In this document: positions 1 through 7,003 of the stretch, piece after piece | How the letters are laid out: each line of letters opens with the position of its first letter | How positions within the stretch are numbered: position 1 is the first letter of the stretch | Notes under the pieces: model-generated | The model's database searches: none | Told to the model about the DNA's origin: nothing | Seen by the model: only the letters and a program-made list of their open reading frames with translations | Program-made: the position numbers and the translations under genes | Assembly: GCA_020632295.1 (NCBI GenBank) | Contig: JACKFU010000001.1 | Coordinates: forward strand, 558,001 to 622,000 | Source: Candidatus Peribacteria bacterium | GTDB lineage: Bacteria > Patescibacteriota > Gracilibacteria > Peribacterales > Peribacteraceae | Reading direction: 5' to 3' | Length of the DNA: 64,000 bases

Positions 1-409
1 CGCTCAGTACAAAGAGTTCATGAACAATGAAGATGGGAAGGAAGTTATAGAGTGCCAGTACAAGTCCGCCTCGAACGTCTTGTTTTTTATAGGATTTTGC
101 CGCCAGGCCAATGACTGCACCCTGTGCAAAATGTGGGAACACAATCTCAATGGCTACCATTGAGAAAATAATAATAATGAGTGTCCATGCGGCAGATGCT
201 GGCATGTAGCGCAGAAAGAGTTCTTCCATTGCAAAAAAGCTAATGGTTTCCCCCTTAATGACGTATAGGTAAAAAAACCAAGATTGATAGGTCAGAAGTT
301 TTACATTCAAAAGTGTCTGAAGAAGCGCAGATGAAAAACCCCACCTTCGCAGTAGTTTCTCTTTTTTTGTCATGGCCCACGCCTTCGCAATGATTTCTCT
401 AGGAGTCAT
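1..409 (-). CDS. Membrane protein, 3' part missing (runs off the left edge)
   Basis: The reading frame is open from an ATG at 409 to the window edge (136 codons, no stop). The product begins with a basic amphipathic stretch. It has hydrophobic segments at about residues 40-50, 72-92 and 115-135, and the last ends near a His-Glu pair, so it is an integral membrane protein. A second ATG at 373 (residue 13) is an alternative start. I do not recognise the family. A heptamer repeat (417-444) separates it from the LCP gene upstream on the same strand. Confidence 0.6.
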   Translation of the reverse strand, partial: MTPREIIAKAWAMTKKEKLLRRWGFSSALLQTLLNVKLLTYQSWFFYLYVIKGETISFFAMEELFLRYMPASAAWTLIIIIFSMVAIEIVFPHFAQGAVIGLAAKSYKKQDVRGGLVLALYNFLPIFIVHELFVLS

Positions 410-416
410 GAAAAGA

Positions 417-444
417 GTTGAGAGCTAAAAGCTAAGAGCTAAGA
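417..444. repeat. Heptamer tandem repeat, family B (4 units)
   Basis: Four 7-bp units, GTTGAGA, GCTAAAA, GCTAAGA and GCTAAGA. The repeat overlaps the last codons and the stop of the LCP gene (stop at 432-434), so it supplies the end of that protein. Confidence 0.85.
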
Positions 445-1967
445 TTCTCAATGAGATTCTGTAGAGGAGTATACTGGAAATCGCGTCCCAAGAGGATGGT
501 AATTCGTCGTTTTTGTTCTGCTGGCAAATCGCTAGGAGAAGCTATTAATGGCACTTTTAGTACCTGAGAGAACGTATCGAGTATTGGATCTGGTTCTGGT
601 GCACTAATGATGCCGGATTCATCGCGTTTTTCAGTCTCTGCATTTTCAATGAGTGGTACATCAAATCCAAAGCGAATGAGTTCGGTGGCGAGCTTCCTTG
701 CCATACCGGGGGCAGCACCAGCATTCAGTACAGCTATCTCTGGTTTTTCGAGGTAGAGGTCTCTGTGTCTGAAGAGTAATTCGGCAAATGCTCGTGGCTG
801 TTTCCAGGTTACTGGGTACTCTGGAATAGAGACAGGGAGAAGAACTGCTGCACCTTCAAAGAGGTCGCGTGGTGGCGTATACATCATACCCCCTGGTTCG
901 ATAAATGGATCGTACAGAGCGTTTCTGTCATTCAGTTGCATTGCAATAATCTTGCTTCGATCAATGTGTTGACCAATGTCTGCAGCACCAATCAGTTCAC
1001 GGAGCGTCATCGTTGTTTCGACGTTCTCATTCATAATTTTCATAAATGATGTAATGGCACTTGCATCGTTGAGTACACCTTCTTTTTTTGCTTGCTCTGC
1101 CATTGCACCGAGCAGTTGCTGCTGACGTGCACTGCGTCCGAAATCACTAGATGTGTGACGACTACGAGCGTACTTCAGTGCCGTTGCACCGTCTAAATGC
1201 CTTGGGCCTGCGCGAATGATAAATGGCTCGTAGCCGTACTGCTCGTCGGGATACTCGTAGTCTTCAATATCGTAGGGGACATCGACGTCCACACCACCAA
1301 TCGTGTCTACTGCACGTTCAAAGGCGATGAAGTCTACCTTAACAACGTGATGGATATCGATATTGAGCATTGTGCCGATTTCACTCGCAAGCTCCTCAAG
1401 TGCGGCAAGGCTTGCTTCTTTTGGGTCCATTCCCTTTTGGTACAGTAAGTAACTGCGGAAGTCTCGATACATGCTGTTGAGCTTTCCCTTTCCCATTTTT
1501 TCCGTTGAAAGCAGGTACGTGTCGCGCGGCAGAGAGAGCAGAACGGCACTCTTTGTTCCCTCCGGGTCGATACTGGCAACGATAATGGTATCGGTAAGAT
1601 TTTTTCCATCATGACTGTCATCTCCCTGACCAATGAGCAGGAAGTTTGTGTATCCTCGGTCATCGGTGGGTAAGTCTGCGCCGGCGATTGTGAGGACATT
1701 ATGCATGCCAAGTCCACGAACAGACATCATTGCTTTGCCGATACCAGCGAGCAGTACCAGTGCAAAGAAGACAGCGACGAGTACCATGAGTACACGTTTA
1801 AGAATGCTGAGACGATGTGCTTTCTGACGCTCTTTTTGATGATGTTTATACCATTCCCGGTAGATCCCCATGAGTGGCTTTGCAATCGTAAGAATGGCAA
1901 CGGCACGAGATATCCACGTTGTTGAGCGGCTCTTTTGGTCGCGGAGTTTTCGGACAGTAAACGACAT
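432..1967 (-). CDS. LytR-CpsA-Psr (LCP) family cell-envelope glycopolymer ligase
   Basis: 511 aa. A basic cytoplasmic N-terminus is followed by one membrane helix (about 58-78). The LCP domain follows (about 105-295), with the family landmarks LLSLPRDT, the conserved Asp/Arg positions and the YARSRHTSSDFGRSARQQ segment. The tail matches a LytR_C domain (about 400-490). LCP enzymes move polyisoprenyl-phosphate-linked glycopolymers onto peptidoglycan or surface proteins outside the membrane. This role fits the undecaprenyl-precursor genes elsewhere in the window. The last residues are encoded by a heptamer repeat. The start is the first ATG, directly before the basic segment. Confidence 0.9.
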   Translation of the reverse strand: MSFTVRKLRDQKSRSTTWISRAVAILTIAKPLMGIYREWYKHHQKERQKAHRLSILKRVLMVLVAVFFALVLLAGIGKAMMSVRGLGMHNVLTIAGADLPTDDRGYTNFLLIGQGDDSHDGKNLTDTIIVASIDPEGTKSAVLLSLPRDTYLLSTEKMGKGKLNSMYRDFRSYLLYQKGMDPKEASLAALEELASEIGTMLNIDIHHVVKVDFIAFERAVDTIGGVDVDVPYDIEDYEYPDEQYGYEPFIIRAGPRHLDGATALKYARSRHTSSDFGRSARQQQLLGAMAEQAKKEGVLNDASAITSFMKIMNENVETTMTLRELIGAADIGQHIDRSKIIAMQLNDRNALYDPFIEPGGMMYTPPRDLFEGAAVLLPVSIPEYPVTWKQPRAFAELLFRHRDLYLEKPEIAVLNAGAAPGMARKLATELIRFGFDVPLIENAETEKRDESGIISAPEPDPILDTFSQVLKVPLIASPSDLPAEQKRRITILLGRDFQYTPLQNLIENLSS

Positions 1968-2011
1968 TGCAGATAGAGTACAGTAGTAGTGTATGTGCGT
2001 ACAGTAGCGTT

Positions 2012-2043
2012 TTAGAGTATTAGAGTGTTAGAGTGTTAGGTGT
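2012..2043. repeat. Octamer tandem repeat, family A, against the start codon
   Basis: Units TTAGAGTA, TTAGAGTG, TTAGAGTG and TTAGGTGT run directly into the ATG at 2044. The last 28 nt, including the start codon, are identical to the junction in front of maf at 53311. Confidence 0.9.
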
Positions 2044-3021
2044 ATGAACATTGTTTTTCTGCAGGTAGATATAGAAGATCGCAAGCGTGTTGCAGATCGT
2101 TTTCCGAATGCTGATATTATCGACGGTGTTCCCAGTGATCTTGTTGCAGCATGTAAAGACGCAGATGTTGTTTCCTGTTTCATCGGCATTGAATGGACGG
2201 CAGATGTTCTTAAGCAGCTTCCAAAACTTCAACTTCTCTGCACGAGAAGTGTTGGCTATAACCATATCGATCTCGATTATTGCTCCGCACACGGTATTAC
2301 GGTGTGCAATGTTCCCGATTACGGTTCCCATGTTATTGCGGAGCACGTATTTGCTCTACTGCTTGCCAAGCTTCGTCATATTGCAGAAGGCGATGCTAAG
2401 GTAGAGAGTGGAGAGTTCGACTACCATGGTCTGCGTGGTGTTTCGCTTCGCGGTAAGACGCTCGGCATTGTCGGTACAGGGAAAATTGGTCGTAAAGCAG
2501 CGCAAATTGCTGCTGGATTTGGCATGAAGATCGTAGCAGTCGACCGTTGTCGTACCGTTGAGCTTGAGGACCTACTCCACGTGAAGTATACGGATATGGA
2601 TGATCTACTCGCCTGCAGTGATATCATTACGCTTCACCTTCCAGCGCTTCCTGAAACGATACATATGATTAATGCAGAGGCGTTTTCCAAGATGAAAGAT
2701 GGTGTAGTTCTCGTGAATACTGCCAGGGGTGAGCTGATTGATTCCAAGGCACTTCTGAACGCGCTGAATTCTGGAAAGGTGAAATACGCGTTGCTTGATG
2801 TATTAGAGCATGAACACAACTTTGAAGAGAATAAAGAGCTCATTAAGCATCCTAGTGTTGTTACAACGCCTCACACGGCGTTCTATGCTGAGGAGAGTAT
2901 GACCAATATGTACGAGGATGCATTTGAATCTATTGCCCAGTTCCTCAAAGAAGAGGTTCCCGGTCATATGGTGAAGCCACCAACGGTTGTGTGCGACTTA
3001 CCGGGAGTGAAGAAAAGCTAA
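2044..3021 (+). CDS. D-isomer-specific 2-hydroxyacid dehydrogenase (D-lactate dehydrogenase-like)
   Basis: 325 aa, the full length for the family. An N-terminal catalytic half contains TRSVGYNHIDLD and NVPDYGSHVIAEH. The Rossmann nucleotide loop is GTGKIG (144-149), followed by an acidic residue (D167) that favours NAD. The catalytic Arg lies in NTARGEL (R228), the Glu near 255 and the His in TPHTAF (H277). The GYNHIDLD pattern resembles fermentative LdhA/VanH-type D-lactate dehydrogenases, so reduction of pyruvate to D-lactate is the likely reaction; substrate is inferred. It stands alone, preceded by an octamer repeat instead of a Shine-Dalgarno sequence. Confidence 0.88.
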   Translation: MNIVFLQVDIEDRKRVADRFPNADIIDGVPSDLVAACKDADVVSCFIGIEWTADVLKQLPKLQLLCTRSVGYNHIDLDYCSAHGITVCNVPDYGSHVIAEHVFALLLAKLRHIAEGDAKVESGEFDYHGLRGVSLRGKTLGIVGTGKIGRKAAQIAAGFGMKIVAVDRCRTVELEDLLHVKYTDMDDLLACSDIITLHLPALPETIHMINAEAFSKMKDGVVLVNTARGELIDSKALLNALNSGKVKYALLDVLEHEHNFEENKELIKHPSVVTTPHTAFYAEESMTNMYEDAFESIAQFLKEEVPGHMVKPPTVVCDLPGVKKS

Positions 3022-3431
3022 CGGCTTTTTGGCCAGAGCATTATCGTACTGACAGCAAGTAAGAGTAGTACAATAGCTCTTAGGAGTGGCAAGAATGGTG
3101 CAAGAATACTGAGACTGAGTGTGATGCCAAATAGGGACACAGGAAGCAGAAGGCAGGCAGGACAGAGGAGTGTAATGACGCCGAGGCCACTGGCAATGGT
3201 TGAAGCACGCTTTGCACCGATAGGACATGTACCCTGTTTAAGACGGTGCCAAACAAGCCCACTGTCAATCGACAGTAATACGATAAGTATACTGGTATAC
3301 ATGAGTTCAAATGTTGTTGGTTCTGGCCGTGGTAGCTGTGGCAGGAGTGACCCAAAGAATCCCAGTTCCCATGCAAAGAACGTTGTGAAAAGCGCTGCCG
3401 ATACGCTACATGCGCGCCAGAAGTTCCTCAT
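3018..3431 (-). CDS. Four-helix membrane protein with paired cysteines
   Basis: 137 aa with about four hydrophobic helices. It carries a TCPIG motif after helix 2 and an LLCPACLLLP motif inside helix 3. Cysteines placed like this occur in membrane proteins that handle thiols or metals, for example MerT-like transporters, but I see no diagnostic family motif. The start overlaps the stop of the Cys-rich protein upstream by four bases (ATGA), so the two are translationally coupled and probably work together. The 3' end overlaps the convergent dehydrogenase by 4 bp. Confidence 0.6.
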   Translation of the reverse strand: MRNFWRACSVSAALFTTFFAWELGFFGSLLPQLPRPEPTTFELMYTSILIVLLSIDSGLVWHRLKQGTCPIGAKRASTIASGLGVITLLCPACLLLPVSLFGITLSLSILAPFLPLLRAIVLLLLAVSTIMLWPKSR

Positions 3432-3643
3432 ACTTTACAATGTGGGCAATGCGTACATTCCGCATGAGAGCACATGCCTTCTTCTGCACATTTTCCTTCA
3501 TCACAAATTTGTTTTGCAGGACAGTAGTATGACGCTTGGGCAATATTACCATTCTGGACAAGATAGATGGTATAGCCAATTGTCATGATGACAATCGCAA
3601 GGAAAACGGTTAGCCATGGCGAATGCAGCAGGTTCTTCATCAT
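3428..3643 (-). CDS. Small membrane-anchored Cys/His-rich protein
   Basis: 71 aa from the ATG at 3643. One membrane helix (about 9-29) is followed by a 30-residue tail with seven cysteines and three histidines (C41, C47, C52, C58, C63, C66, C69; ends CTHCPHC). This suggests metal or Fe-S binding outside the membrane. An upstream ATG at 3676 would overlap the preceding gene, but a strong promoter (-10 at 3648-3653) lies between, so a start at 3643 or the adjacent ATG at 3640 is more likely. Function unknown; coupled to the Cys-containing membrane protein downstream. Confidence 0.6.
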   Translation of the reverse strand: MMKNLLHSPWLTVFLAIVIMTIGYTIYLVQNGNIAQASYYCPAKQICDEGKCAEEGMCSHAECTHCPHCKV

Positions 3644-3647
3644 ATGT

Positions 3648-3676
3648 ATTATACCATAGAGCACCAAACTACTCAA
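3648..3676 (-). promoter_or_regulatory. Promoter of the Cys-rich pair, probably leaderless
   Basis: TTGAGT, 17-nt spacer, TATAAT with an upstream TGG (extended -10). The -10 ends 4 nt before the first ATG and 7 nt before the second. Confidence 0.65.
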
Positions 3677-5141
3677 TGATTCCCTGCATTGTTAATTGAC
3701 GCAGGGTTGTATTAAAGAAGATATCCATGATGACCGGTTCACTAAATTCATCTGGGTGGAAGAGGACAATGACCATGTCTTTTCGTCGGCCTGTTTCTGT
3801 GACGACCATCTTGTGTAGGGCAATCCCTTCGTTATCCTTATCATCTTCAATGAGCATATATTCTACAATAGAGCTGCGCATCATTGGCGTGAAGAAGGGG
3901 ATTACTTCCTGGTTGAGCCAGGCATCAATACCATCGGATCCAATACTCGTAATACTGGCACGCGAGAGCATCGTCTTAAGGCGATGTGCATCTCTTCGCT
4001 TCGCAAATCCTTCAAATTTTTCTGCAACGGTGTCATAGTTCTCTATCGTTCTGTCTTCTGCAAACCGTTGTTCTCGTCGTTCCATACCCGTAAGCGAGAT
4101 AGCATTTAGTTGTCGAATGTCACGCTTATCGAGTTTCTCGCTTGGACAAACGCCTTTGCGACCAAGTTCGATAGAATCGAGCGTTCCTGGCCAGGCGCAC
4201 GTAATAGGTTCTTCTTGTGACTGCCCGCTGCGTTTTATGAACTCTACGTAGTTTCTGCTCTCGGGAATCTCTGGTTCTGGCGTCTTGAGCAGTGCTTCAC
4301 GTGGTTCACGGTAGTGTTCTTCTGGTAGGGGTGTTATTGGTAGGGGAATGTTCCCGTACATCATTGGGAATTCAAACCCGAGAAGACTGAGTTCAAATTC
4401 TGTTGGTGTTATGGTCTCTTTAGGGATATCCAAATTGACTGTACTTCCATAGGGATGCATGGTCCCCTGGAAGACAAATGCTCCTCTGCTAAGATAGTAC
4501 TTTCCAAACTGCAATACACCGTCCTCTGTAGTATTTAGACGAATGTGCAGGTTATGATTTGGCATGGTAGAGGCAATAGAATAGGCGTTACCTCCAGTGT
4601 ACTTCGTATGTTCAAGCGAGAGAGTGTCTGCGCTCGTGCGCACGTCATTCCAGGCATCGGATATTTGGAGGATATCCATGTCAATTGCTTCAAGAATATC
4701 GACCATGTTCCACGCACTGCCAATATCAATGCTTGTTGGCAGCGGTAGTGCTACCCACTTCTTCAACATGGAATTGAGTTGCGTCTTTATTATTGGGTTT
4801 TCTGCATGCAGATTTGCACCAGTAATGGTGTAGTAGAGCGTATTTTGATACACAAGAACACGCATGTTTAGACTGACGAAATCGTGCGGTTGTTTCATGT
4901 GCGTCGTAACATCCATACGGAGCTTTAACCAGTTTCCCGTTCCTTCCTGTACGCCTGTTATCCATGAAGATAGGAAAATATCTCCATCGCGGTTATGTGC
5001 CTCTGCAGAAAATTCTCGTGGAATGCCTGTATTTCTTGTAGCACCCAATGCCTCTTCAGGAGTATTAAATGCCGCAAAAACAGCCGATGGAATGGCAAGT
5101 GTTAAAGCAAATGTTAGAACAGTAGCATGAATTTGACGCAT
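3669..5141 (-). CDS. Exported protein of unknown function (490 aa)
   Basis: A signal peptide of about 23 residues (basic start, hydrophobic core, cleavage near VFA-AFN) leads a soluble protein with no Cys lipobox. The middle (about 50-260) alternates strands and polar loops. A pair of cysteines (ITCAWPG, KGVCPS, about 315-330) could form a disulfide. The C-terminal third reads like a separate small alpha/beta domain (EGIALHKMVVTETGRRKDMVIVLF). I recognise no family. It overlaps the small Cys-rich gene only if that gene starts at 3676. Confidence 0.65.
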   Translation of the reverse strand: MRQIHATVLTFALTLAIPSAVFAAFNTPEEALGATRNTGIPREFSAEAHNRDGDIFLSSWITGVQEGTGNWLKLRMDVTTHMKQPHDFVSLNMRVLVYQNTLYYTITGANLHAENPIIKTQLNSMLKKWVALPLPTSIDIGSAWNMVDILEAIDMDILQISDAWNDVRTSADTLSLEHTKYTGGNAYSIASTMPNHNLHIRLNTTEDGVLQFGKYYLSRGAFVFQGTMHPYGSTVNLDIPKETITPTEFELSLLGFEFPMMYGNIPLPITPLPEEHYREPREALLKTPEPEIPESRNYVEFIKRSGQSQEEPITCAWPGTLDSIELGRKGVCPSEKLDKRDIRQLNAISLTGMERREQRFAEDRTIENYDTVAEKFEGFAKRRDAHRLKTMLSRASITSIGSDGIDAWLNQEVIPFFTPMMRSSIVEYMLIEDDKDNEGIALHKMVVTETGRRKDMVIVLFHPDEFSEPVIMDIFFNTTLRQLTMQGIIE

Positions 5142-5187
5142 AAGTATTGAGGAAGGTTGGGGTTAGTATAGAGTATTTTTCGCATAT

Positions 5188-5220
5188 ACAAAAAACCCTG
5201 TCCGCCACGGCGAACAGGAT
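5188..5220 (-). terminator. Intrinsic terminator of the rplJL operon
   Basis: On the minus strand CCTGTTCGCC pairs with GGCGGACAGG (one G-U pair), followed by GTTTTTTG. It lies 13 nt after the rplL stop. Confidence 0.85.
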
Positions 5221-5232
5221 TGATTTGCAAGA

Positions 5233-5640
5233 TTACTTGAGGGTAACAGTTCCTCCTGCTTCCTCAATTTTCTTCTTTGCTTCTTCAGCGTCTGCCTTTG
5301 GCATACCTTCTTTAATAACCTTCGGCGCACTGTCTACTGCTGCTTTGGCTTCTCCGAGGCCAAGACCAGTAATCTCACGGACTACTTTGATGACGGCGAT
5401 CTTCTGATCACCGGCACTTGTGAGCTCAAGGTCGTATGCACTCTTTTCTTCCGCGCCGGCGTCACCGCCTGCGGCTCCACCTGCTGCCACCGCGACCGGT
5501 GCAGCCGTGGAAATGCCGTACTCTTGTTCCATGAACTTCACGACATTGTTGAGTTGCACAACGTTGAGTTTCTCGACTGCGTCGATTACTGCCTTTTCCT
5601 CTTTGGAGAGTTCTACGGTTGTTGCTGCATCATCAGCCAT
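5233..5640 (-). CDS. rplL: Ribosomal protein bL12 (L7/L12)
   Basis: 135 aa. Order as in the family: an N-terminal dimerisation helix pair (about 1-42), an Ala/Gly hinge (about 46-65) and the factor-binding C-terminal domain (about 68-135, with KVVREITGLGLGEAKAAVD and EGGTVTLK-like end). It forms the flexible ribosomal stalk on L10 and recruits translation GTPases. It lies 31 nt downstream of rplJ and is followed by a strong terminator. No Shine-Dalgarno sequence is visible in front of its ATG. Confidence 0.97.
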   Translation of the reverse strand: MADDAATTVELSKEEKAVIDAVEKLNVVQLNNVVKFMEQEYGISTAAPVAVAAGGAAGGDAGAEEKSAYDLELTSAGDQKIAVIKVVREITGLGLGEAKAAVDSAPKVIKEGMPKADAEEAKKKIEEAGGTVTLK

Positions 5641-5671
5641 GATGGTTTAGGGGAAAGATATAAAGACAAGT

Positions 5672-6298
5672 TTAGTTAGATGCTGGGGAATCTGATGATT
5701 CCTCCTGTGGTTCTTCGGTAGAGGGTTCAGAGGTTTCAGATGGTGCAGACGTATCAGAGGTGTTCACCTCTGTACCTTCTGCCACTTCTGCTACCTCTTT
5801 CTTAGGTGCTTCTTGCTGTTCTGCCATCTGCTTCAAGCCTCTTGCAAAGCTACTCATTGGACTATTTAACATGCAGGCGAATATTGTGAGCAGTTCAGTG
5901 CGTCCTGGAATTTGCGCAATCGCCATCGCTTCTTCTTTGGAGATAAGCTTCCCTTCAAACACGCCACCAACCAATTGCACTTGGTTGTGGTCTTTTGCAA
6001 ACTTGAATGCAGTCTGTGCTCCAGAGAGTGGATCTTCAAAACTAAAGATACAGGCGATAGCTCCTTCGTAATCATCTGGTTCAATGTCTGGGTAACCAGC
6101 TTCTTTGAAAGCAAGTTTCATCAACGTTTTCTTTGCTACTTTCATTTCAGAGCCGTTTTCGCGGAGCTTGTTACGGAGTTCGGACACATCACTAACGTTC
6201 AGACCAATGTAGTGACTAAACATGACAGATTCGCTGCCCTTGAGCTTTTCTACAAGCTCGCTTAGTTGTGCCGTCTTTTGATCCTTCGTGAGAGCCAT
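5672..6298 (-). CDS. rplJ: Ribosomal protein uL10 with acidic C-terminal extension
   Basis: 208 aa; bacterial L10 is usually about 165-175. Residues 1-165 carry the normal fold (N-terminal ALTKDQKTAQLSELVEKLK, then SVMFSHYIGLNVSDVSELR). The C-terminal helix that binds L12 is followed by about 40 residues rich in Glu, Ser and Thr. The extension is unusual, and its role is unknown. The gene is first in rplJ-rplL and is preceded by an L10-leader-like RNA, consistent with autoregulation. An octamer repeat starts 4 nt upstream of the start codon. Confidence 0.96.
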   Translation of the reverse strand: MALTKDQKTAQLSELVEKLKGSESVMFSHYIGLNVSDVSELRNKLRENGSEMKVAKKTLMKLAFKEAGYPDIEPDDYEGAIACIFSFEDPLSGAQTAFKFAKDHNQVQLVGGVFEGKLISKEEAMAIAQIPGRTELLTIFACMLNSPMSSFARGLKQMAEQQEAPKKEVAEVAEGTEVNTSDTSAPSETSEPSTEEPQEESSDSPASN

Positions 6299-6302
6299 AA
6301 GG

Positions 6303-6340
6303 CTAGAGAGTTAGAGTATTAGAGTGTTAGAGTTTTAGGG
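6303..6340. repeat. Octamer tandem repeat, family A, upstream of rplJ
   Basis: Units CTAGAGAG, TTAGAGTA, TTAGAGTG, TTAGAGTT and TTAGGG on the plus strand. In the sense of rplJ they read as ACTCTAA units, ending 4 nt before the ATG. Confidence 0.85.
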
Positions 6341-6350
6341 ACAAAGAAAT

Positions 6351-6381
6351 CGCTGGTCCCGGATCGACCGGGAGACCAGCG
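6351..6381 (-). promoter_or_regulatory. Stable hairpin between L10 leader and rplJ
   Basis: CGCTGGT and CCCGG pair across a short loop, with a 2-nt bulge on one side. Only a loose T-rich stretch follows, so it may be an attenuator or simply part of the folded leader. Confidence 0.6.
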
Positions 6382-6424
6382 AGGTACACGACACGACTCA
6401 GCAAGCTAGAAGCCGACTGAACGA

Positions 6425-6495
6425 TGCTGTATACCTCGGAGGGGCTTATTTGGGGCCATCAGCCTTACGCCCTCGGTCTTCGGTCGGTAAGAGAT
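6425..6495 (-). promoter_or_regulatory. L10 leader (ribosomal-protein autoregulatory RNA)
   Basis: On the minus strand the sequence CCGAAGACCGAGGGC is followed about 30 nt later by CCCCTCCGAGGTA. This is the paired AGAC...CCGAGGT arrangement of the L10 leader, the mRNA site to which the L10-L12 complex binds. It sits about 130-200 nt upstream of rplJ. The call rests on motif and position; a covariance-model scan would settle the boundaries. Confidence 0.65.
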
Positions 6496-6542
6496 TTTAG
6501 AGCAAAACTGATTCCGGTCAATGAATTACCAATAGATTTTTA

Positions 6543-6551
6543 TGGTATTCT
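6543..6551 (+). promoter_or_regulatory. Extended -10 of dtd-rel, leaderless geometry
   Basis: TGGTATTCT; the hexamer ends 8 nt before the dtd ATG at 6560. No convincing -35 is present. Confidence 0.5.
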
Positions 6552-6559
6552 ATGGGCAT

Positions 6560-7003
6560 ATGCGCATTCTCCTTCAGAAAGTTACCGATGCCTCCGTTGC
6601 TGTTCATGGGGATATTGTCGGGCAGATTGGTATAGGATATCTTCTTTTTCTTGGCGTACTGCATGGCGATACCTCTGCACAGGCTGAGCTGCTTGCCGAG
6701 AAAATTGTTAAACTGCGTTTGTTTGATGGTGAGGATGGCAAGATCAATGATCGATCTATTCTTGATACGAATGGGGAGATCCTCGTTGTTTCACAGTTCA
6801 CACTGGCTGGGCGGACTGAGAAAGGGAACCGACCCGATTACACACAAGCAGCAGACCCTGAGAGTGCAGGGAAGCTCTATGAATACTTTGTTCGGAAACT
6901 TGAATCACTTGGTGTGCAGCGGGTAGAAACAGGAGAATTTGGTGCACATATGGATGTTATGCTGCATAATGATGGTCCTGTTACATTGATACTTGAGAAG
7001 TAA
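6560..7003 (+). CDS. dtd: D-aminoacyl-tRNA deacylase
   Basis: 147 aa from the ATG at 6560; the protein then begins MRILLQKVTDASV exactly as the family does, whereas an upstream in-frame ATG at 6542 would add six residues and overlap the promoter. The two active-site signatures are present: SQFTL (about 80-84) and the NDGPVT motif near the C-terminus. The enzyme hydrolyses D-amino acids from mischarged tRNA in the cytoplasm. The stop is directly followed by the ATG of the rel gene. Confidence 0.95.
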   Translation: MRILLQKVTDASVAVHGDIVGQIGIGYLLFLGVLHGDTSAQAELLAEKIVKLRLFDGEDGKINDRSILDTNGEILVVSQFTLAGRTEKGNRPDYTQAADPESAGKLYEYFVRKLESLGVQRVETGEFGAHMDVMLHNDGPVTLILEK

